A DNA stretch of 64,000 nucleotides from Pseudomonadota bacterium. GTDB lineage: Bacteria > Pseudomonadota > Alphaproteobacteria > Rhizobiales > Hyphomicrobiaceae. The stretch lies in contig JAFAFW010000075.1 of NCBI GenBank assembly GCA_023423275.1, forward strand, positions 141,954 through 205,953, given 5' to 3'. The notes under the pieces are model-generated. The model searched no databases and had not been told where the DNA came from. It saw nothing but the letters and a program-made list of their open reading frames with translations. Below are positions 59,907-64,000 of the stretch, in pieces. Both the position numbers and the translations under genes were made by a program. Each line of letters opens with the position of its first letter. The stretch's first letter is position 1.

Positions 59907-61127
59907 TCAGCACGCATGGTCGTTGATCGTTCGTGGGTCTGACAGGATGGGCCAGTAGCCGTAGAGCCAAATGAGAAAGGCCGTGCTCCACGCGATCGCA
60001 CTCAGTACATGAGGGCCGCCCGGCACCAGCACCCCGAAATCCGGCGAAACCCGCAGAGCGGTCGCAAGGATCAGCAGCGCGAACGCCGCTTTCGCGGTCC
60101 ACGGAAATGGGAATCTGTGTCCGGTATGGAACAATCCGGCGATGGATAGGACGGCGAGCACACTCATGCCGAGACCGCCCAGCAGTGCGATATGCCAGCC
60201 CGACGACTCGATGATCGGTGCGCCGAGTCGCGCCGCGCCGATGACAAGAAGGCCAACGCCCGCCAACGTCGCCGCGCAGAACAGGCAAAGAATCTCGGCG
60301 CGAAAGAACAATCGGCCAATGAACGATTCGCTAGCCCTGTCCAAAAACGCTGCGCCCGTGGCGAGCACAAGGTAGCCGCGCGCTTCCAGCGACAGCCCTG
60401 CGAGTTCACCGACAATGGCCAGCAGCACAAGACCCGCAGCGAGGTTCTGGCGGCCGGGATGCGGACGATAGGGGCTGGTTGCCTCGCTGGGATCGAGCAC
60501 ACGGTTGGTGACGGGAACGGTGATCCGCGCCAGCGCGAATCCGAGCACGCCAAGAAATGCCAAGCTCATCACACCGATGCCTTGCGAGGCGCGTGCGAGG
60601 TCGTCGGCGAGGAATCCGTAACGTGTCGCAACTTCGGCAGCGAGCAGAACCGACAGCCATAGCAGCAGGCCAGACAGGTCTGTGGACCGACGCTGCCAGC
60701 TCACGTGGGCAACGTAGGCAAGAAGACTGGCAAGCCAGCCGATGTCGGCGACGGCGCCCAACGCACCAAGAGCATCGAACCCGAGGATACCCACACAGCG
60801 ACCCACGCCCCACAGACAGGCGAACGTCAGCAGGATGGTCTTGCCCGGACGCCGGGTATCGGTCCATTCATGAACCGCAGTGGTCACGAAACCGATCAAC
60901 GCTGCTCCATAGGCGCCGATCAGCATTTCGTGAGGATGCCATAAGGTCGGCGGCACATCGCGCGCCAACGGCAGATCGAAGCTGAGCACCAGCACCCACA
61001 GAAACGGCCAGACCGCCGCGTAAAGCGCAGCCAGTGGAAAGAACAGGCGCAATCCTTCGTCCGTCAGTACGGTCAATAGTGAGACGGCTTGGCTATCGGA
61101 GTCGGATGTCACGGGCGATGCCGTCAT
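59907..61127 (-). CDS. nnrS: NnrS family protein
   Basis: A 406-residue integral membrane protein with twelve hydrophobic segments. The NnrS signature is clear: LWHPHEMLIGAYGAALIGF with VTTAVHEWT (heme and copper ligand histidines in the HxHE region), LASLLAYVAHVSW and late GLFHTGHRFPFPW. NnrS is a heme- and copper-binding protein linked to nitric oxide and nitrosative stress. Its ATG overlaps the ABC ATPase stop (ATGA), so it ends a five-gene minus-strand operon with an ABC importer and a TonB receptor. That link is unusual. Confidence 0.92.
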   Translation of the reverse strand: MTASPVTSDSDSQAVSLLTVLTDEGLRLFFPLAALYAAVWPFLWVLVLSFDLPLARDVPPTLWHPHEMLIGAYGAALIGFVTTAVHEWTDTRRPGKTILLTFACLWGVGRCVGILGFDALGALGAVADIGWLASLLAYVAHVSWQRRSTDLSGLLLWLSVLLAAEVATRYGFLADDLARASQGIGVMSLAFLGVLGFALARITVPVTNRVLDPSEATSPYRPHPGRQNLAAGLVLLAIVGELAGLSLEARGYLVLATGAAFLDRASESFIGRLFFRAEILCLFCAATLAGVGLLVIGAARLGAPIIESSGWHIALLGGLGMSVLAVLSIAGLFHTGHRFPFPWTAKAAFALLILATALRVSPDFGVLVPGGPHVLSAIAWSTAFLIWLYGYWPILSDPRTINDHAC

Positions 61128-61873
61128 GGCAGCCGTCGCTCGTCGACATCGTTGACATGATGGAAAAGGTCATCCTCCGACAGGTAGCGCGTCACGATCG
61201 CAAACACTTCGTGGTCGGCGCGATGACCCACCGTGCCATCGATCCGGCGCTCCCCGGCGATGCCATGTCCGCGAGCCTCCATGACGGCGATACGATCGGC
61301 AATGCGCACGGCTTCGAACAGATCGTGGGTGACGAACAACGCACCGAAACTGGCTTCGCGGGCGGCGGCAATGACAAGATCCTGCATCCGGCGTTTCAAG
61401 GCGACGTCGAGCGCCGTGAACGGCTCATCGAAGAAGACGAAGTCCGGCTGATTGGCGAGCGCCCTGGCAATGGCCACGCGCTGGCGCATGCCGCCGGAGA
61501 GTTCAATGGGAAACTTGTCGAGATCCTCAAGCTCAAGTGAAACGCGCCGTGCGCTGTCCTCGGCACGCCGACGCCGTTCCCGGCGCGCCAAGCCGGCGAG
61601 ACGAAGCGGATAAGCGATGTTATCGCGCGCGGTCGCCCACGGCATCAGCCGCGGCTCCTGAAACACCATGCCGTGCCGCGCATAGCCTGTGTCAACGCGC
61701 CCGCGCAGAGGGTGAACGATACCGGAGGCGACGTGAATCAACGTGCTTTTGCCACAGCCGGACGGGCCGACCAGCGCGACGATCTCTCCGCTGCCGACAA
61801 CGAGGTCGACCTGATCGAGAACGGTGCGGCCGAGGTAGGCATGGCCGACGCCGGACAGGCGCAGCGCCATCAT
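61124..61873 (-). CDS. ABC transporter ATP-binding protein, NitT/TauT type
   Basis: A 249-residue ATPase of the nitrate/sulfonate/taurine class. Walker A is GPSGCGKSTLIHVASG, the Q-loop is HGMVFQEPRLMPWATARDNI, the signature ELSGGMRQRVAIARALAN, Walker B VFFDEPFTALD and the H-loop FVTHDLFEAVRIADRIAVM. The ATG at 61873 overlaps the permease stop (ATGA) and its own stop overlaps nnrS. It energises the permease at 61870-62691. Confidence 0.93.
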   Translation of the reverse strand: MMALRLSGVGHAYLGRTVLDQVDLVVGSGEIVALVGPSGCGKSTLIHVASGIVHPLRGRVDTGYARHGMVFQEPRLMPWATARDNIAYPLRLAGLARRERRRRAEDSARRVSLELEDLDKFPIELSGGMRQRVAIARALANQPDFVFFDEPFTALDVALKRRMQDLVIAAAREASFGALFVTHDLFEAVRIADRIAVMEARGHGIAGERRIDGTVGHRADHEVFAIVTRYLSEDDLFHHVNDVDERRLP

Positions 61874-62691
61874 CGTCGGACACCCCACGGCCGGGCGGCC
61901 TCGCGCCAGCGCTCAAGCTCGCCATGGATCGGACGGACGAGACCATACTCGACGGCAATCAGCGCTGCGACAGAGATCAGCACCCACGCCATCGCTTCGG
62001 AGACATCGAGGTTGGAGCGGGCACGCGCCAGCCCACCGCCAATTCCGCCGGCGTTCGACAGCACCTCGGCCATCACGGCGACCTTGAAGGCAGTACCGAG
62101 CGTCAGCACCAGCGCCGGGAAGACGTGCGCTGCGACGTGCCGTACGGCAAGTGTCGAGAAACGCCGCCACGGGCCGGCACCGAATGCGCGCGCCATATCA
62201 TCAAGACCGCGGTCGCGGGTCATGATGCCTTCCGCCGCGCCGATGAACGCTGCCGGCATCGCCGCGATCGTCACCGTCGTCACCACCATGCCGTCTGTGG
62301 AGCCGAACCAGATCATCGCCAGCACGATCCACGCGATCGGCGGCACACCGAGAATGAGCGTCACCAGGGGCCGTGCCAGCCTGATGGCTGCTGCCGAATA
62401 GCCAGCGATGATGCCCACGATCACGCCGCAGCTCGCGGCAAGAAGAAAACCTTCGAACGCGCGCTGCACGGTCGTCGCCGCGGTGTGCCAGTTCGCCTCC
62501 TGGCTCGCGAGCAGGATGACCGACTGAGCAGCGGCGAGCGGCGACGGCAGAATGAATGCGCCGTAGGTTTCGTGTCCGATCTGCCAGACGACACAGAACA
62601 GGAAAATGGCGGCAAGGCCGCTCCATCCGGACCAGATGAAGCGCCCCACGCGCCCCAGCCGCTTCGATACGATCGTGCCTGCAAGTATCAC
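61870..62691 (-). CDS. ABC transporter permease, NitT/TauT type
   Basis: A 273-residue permease with six hydrophobic segments. The EAA loop appears in FIGAAEGIMTRDRGLDDMAR (with G-x3-E-G), and GAGPWRRFSTLAVRHVAAHV and PIAWIVLAMIWFGSTDGMVV follow the SsuC/TauC pattern. The start is a GTG at 62691 that overlaps the stop of the solute-binding protein gene. The substrate is unknown; sulfonates, nitrate, pyrimidine precursors or metal chelates are all possible for this class. Confidence 0.9.
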   Translation of the reverse strand: MILAGTIVSKRLGRVGRFIWSGWSGLAAIFLFCVVWQIGHETYGAFILPSPLAAAQSVILLASQEANWHTAATTVQRAFEGFLLAASCGVIVGIIAGYSAAAIRLARPLVTLILGVPPIAWIVLAMIWFGSTDGMVVTTVTIAAMPAAFIGAAEGIMTRDRGLDDMARAFGAGPWRRFSTLAVRHVAAHVFPALVLTLGTAFKVAVMAEVLSNAGGIGGGLARARSNLDVSEAMAWVLISVAALIAVEYGLVRPIHGELERWREAARPWGVRR

Positions 62692-63707
62692 ATGTAGAAC
62701 TCCGTCGCTGGCAACTTGCCTCCGAGCAAGGACGGATCCGCTTCAGCGATCACGGAGAACATGGCTTCAAGTGACGGGCGCGCTTCCCTGGCCGGATGAC
62801 AGACGAGATTAGACCACGGGATCGACAGTCTGAGGATCGGCCACGGCAGATCCAGAGCCGACGAGACATCATAGGCCACAGCGGTGGGAGATCCGATCAC
62901 CTCTGCCGTCGCCTTGACGAGACCGGCTTGCAGTCGCGTGACGAGATCGGGATGCTTGTCGGCAAAGGCTGTCGTGATGGCCAGACCGGCCTGAGGTAGC
63001 GGGTGATCGGTTTGCGTGATCTCGCGCCACAGCTTCTGCACATCCATGACGCGTGTGACCGGCGTGAAGGTCAGTGTGCCACGGGCGATGGCTGCGCTCA
63101 CCGCGGGCTCGGGAACCAGAGCGGCATCGATGCGGTCAGCGAGCAGGAGTTGCATGGCTTCGATCGGTGTCCCGGTCGTCTCGACAATCAGGTCGGTGCC
63201 TGCCGTCATCCCGTGTGCCATCAGCAGACGACGGAAGACAAACTCCGGTGTGTCGTTACGGAACGGTACTGCCACCCGTTTGCCACGCAAGGCGTTGATC
63301 GACGTCAACTGCGGATCGCGGGCGATCACGTACAGCAGCCCGTCGGTCATGACATTGACGAGCCGCACGCCGAGTCCCCGATTGAACAGGTTCGCGGCGA
63401 CCTGCGTCGGCACGATGACTGCTTGCATGGTCCCCGAGGTCAATCCGGCGCGCATCTCGTCGGGATTGCGCCACGCTTTGAACGTCACGGTCTCGGCCAG
63501 ATCTTGCAGAATTCCAGCCGAGATCGCATGCGCCAGCGTGATCGAGGGCCCGGCCGGCGGCCCCCACAGAGTCAGTGCGGGCAGACGCTGCATCGGCCGG
63601 TCATCAGCCCATGCCGCTTGCCGGGCGATGCTTCCGGCAAACGGGCCGGCCAGTGCGGCAGCTCCCAGTCCGCAGAACCTCCGGCGTGTGTAACCGTTCG
63701 GCGTCAT
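62688..63707 (-). CDS. ABC transporter substrate-binding protein, NMT1/SsuA-like, Tat-signal
   Basis: A 339-residue solute-binding protein. The N-terminus MTPNGYTRRRFCGLGAAALA is a twin-arginine signal (RRRFCG). The mature part has LTLWGPPAGPSITLAHAIS, RGKRVAVPFRNDTPEFVFRR and LADRIDAALVPEPAVSAAI, typical of the NitT/TauT class. Tat export suggests folding in the cytoplasm, perhaps with a bound cofactor or metal. The ATG at 63707 follows gaggcatgtgcac and lies 11 bp after the TonB receptor stop; a GTG at 63713 is in frame. Confidence 0.9.
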   Translation of the reverse strand: MTPNGYTRRRFCGLGAAALAGPFAGSIARQAAWADDRPMQRLPALTLWGPPAGPSITLAHAISAGILQDLAETVTFKAWRNPDEMRAGLTSGTMQAVIVPTQVAANLFNRGLGVRLVNVMTDGLLYVIARDPQLTSINALRGKRVAVPFRNDTPEFVFRRLLMAHGMTAGTDLIVETTGTPIEAMQLLLADRIDAALVPEPAVSAAIARGTLTFTPVTRVMDVQKLWREITQTDHPLPQAGLAITTAFADKHPDLVTRLQAGLVKATAEVIGSPTAVAYDVSSALDLPWPILRLSIPWSNLVCHPAREARPSLEAMFSVIAEADPSLLGGKLPATEFYM

Positions 63708-63718
63708 GTGCACATGCC

Positions 63719-64000
63719 TCAGAACCGTGCCTTGGCGCCGACGATGAAGGCGCGTCCGTCGCCGGGCAGGAACGCCGCCTGATCCGGGCGCGCCTCGTCG
63801 ACGATCAAGGTCGATGATGCGTAGGTCTTATCGAAGATGTTGCGCACCTCGCCATAGACCGTGATCGTCTCCGTCAGGTCGTAGACGGCGCGCGTGTTGA
63901 AGACCGCGAACGGATCGGCATACAGCGTGTTGGCGTTGTCGACCGGCGTCTTGTCGGGCCGCCAGTTCACTTCGATTTCGGCGAAGGCACCCGGCAGGAA
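63719..64000 (-). CDS. TonB-dependent receptor (C-terminal part, cut by window)
   Basis: The last 93 residues of an outer-membrane beta-barrel receptor. The pattern of paired strands (PFAVFNTRAVYDLTETITVY, GEVRNIFDKTYASS, RAFIVGAKARF) and the terminal aromatic Phe are diagnostic of TonB-dependent receptors. NIFDKTY is a strongly conserved signature near the C-terminus. It is the first gene, from the window's view, of the operon that continues with the Tat-signal binding protein, ABC permease, ATPase and NnrS. The ligand cannot be told from this part. Confidence 0.9.
   Translation of the reverse strand, partial: FLPGAFAEIEVNWRPDKTPVDNANTLYADPFAVFNTRAVYDLTETITVYGEVRNIFDKTYASSTLIVDEARPDQAAFLPGDGRAFIVGAKARF

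Noticed and set aside
59714..60001. A 95-codon minus-strand frame across the FNR box
   Set aside because: It overlaps the nnrS 3' end and the promoter region, has no good ribosome binding site and no homology that I recognise.
1..64000. CRISPR array
   Set aside because: No regularly spaced direct repeats and no cas genes were seen anywhere in the window.

Overview
The window looks like a chromosomal segment of a GC-rich alphaproteobacterium, most likely of the order Hyphomicrobiales (Rhizobiales). This is inferred from gene content: a BcsS-like outer-membrane protein, a phasin, the DUF167/YggT pair, ComF-grxC-nitrilase-DUF1178 synteny, an extensin-like protein, an Rnk-type regulator, ETF-QO and a ligase/exonuclease repair pair. 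No database search was run, and all family names come from motifs read in the translations.

Positions 1-39.8 kb are mostly ordinary chromosome. A sugar-acid module lies at the left edge (uronate-dehydrogenase-like enzyme, GntR regulator, three-part TRAP transporter). It is followed by a patatin-like lipase, a large membrane GGDEF-EAL protein, an acyl-CoA dehydrogenase and an aminotransferase. A housekeeping run then holds a methyltransferase, comF, grxC, a nitrilase-family amidase, DUF1178, asd, a DNA repair exonuclease plus ATP-dependent ligase, a phasin, bioY, pyrE, RraA, a universal stress protein, ETF-QO, UDG, moaB, an extensin-like protein, rnk, acs and a MoaD-like protein. Next come a three-subunit molybdenum hydroxylase, an orphan TRAP solute-binding protein, dapB, folD, DUF167/yggT and tRNA-Ala(CGC).

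From the tRNA to about 58 kb the content changes to accessory DNA. A tyrosine integrase overlaps the tRNA 3' end and is preceded by an AlpA-like gene. Beyond it are a frameshifted excisionase-like gene and a second integrase whose 3' part has been replaced in frame by an IS630 transposase tail. Then comes a coherent catabolic island: TetR, a Liv-type ABC importer (HMGFK), a DUF35 protein coupled to a thiolase-like enzyme without the usual nucleophilic cysteine, an acyl-CoA ligase, an HpaB-family flavin monooxygenase coupled to a nitroreductase, a second TetR, an isochorismatase-family hydrolase and a frameshifted esterase. Two near-identical 16-bp sites lie before the importer operon and in the ligase/thiolase divergent promoter, and a perfect 17-bp palindrome lies before the second TetR. 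Together these suggest a regulated pathway that imports an organic acid, activates it to a CoA thioester, hydroxylates it and cleaves it, possibly by a retro-aldol step. The substrate is unknown.

The right end (57-64 kb) has small unknown ORFs, a broken FecI-type sigma factor and a TDT/SLAC1-family transporter with a small membrane protein behind a perfect FNR/FixK box. It ends in a translationally overlapped minus-strand operon: TonB receptor (cut by the window), Tat-signal solute-binding protein, ABC permease, ABC ATPase and NnrS. This part points to low-oxygen or nitrogen-oxide physiology.
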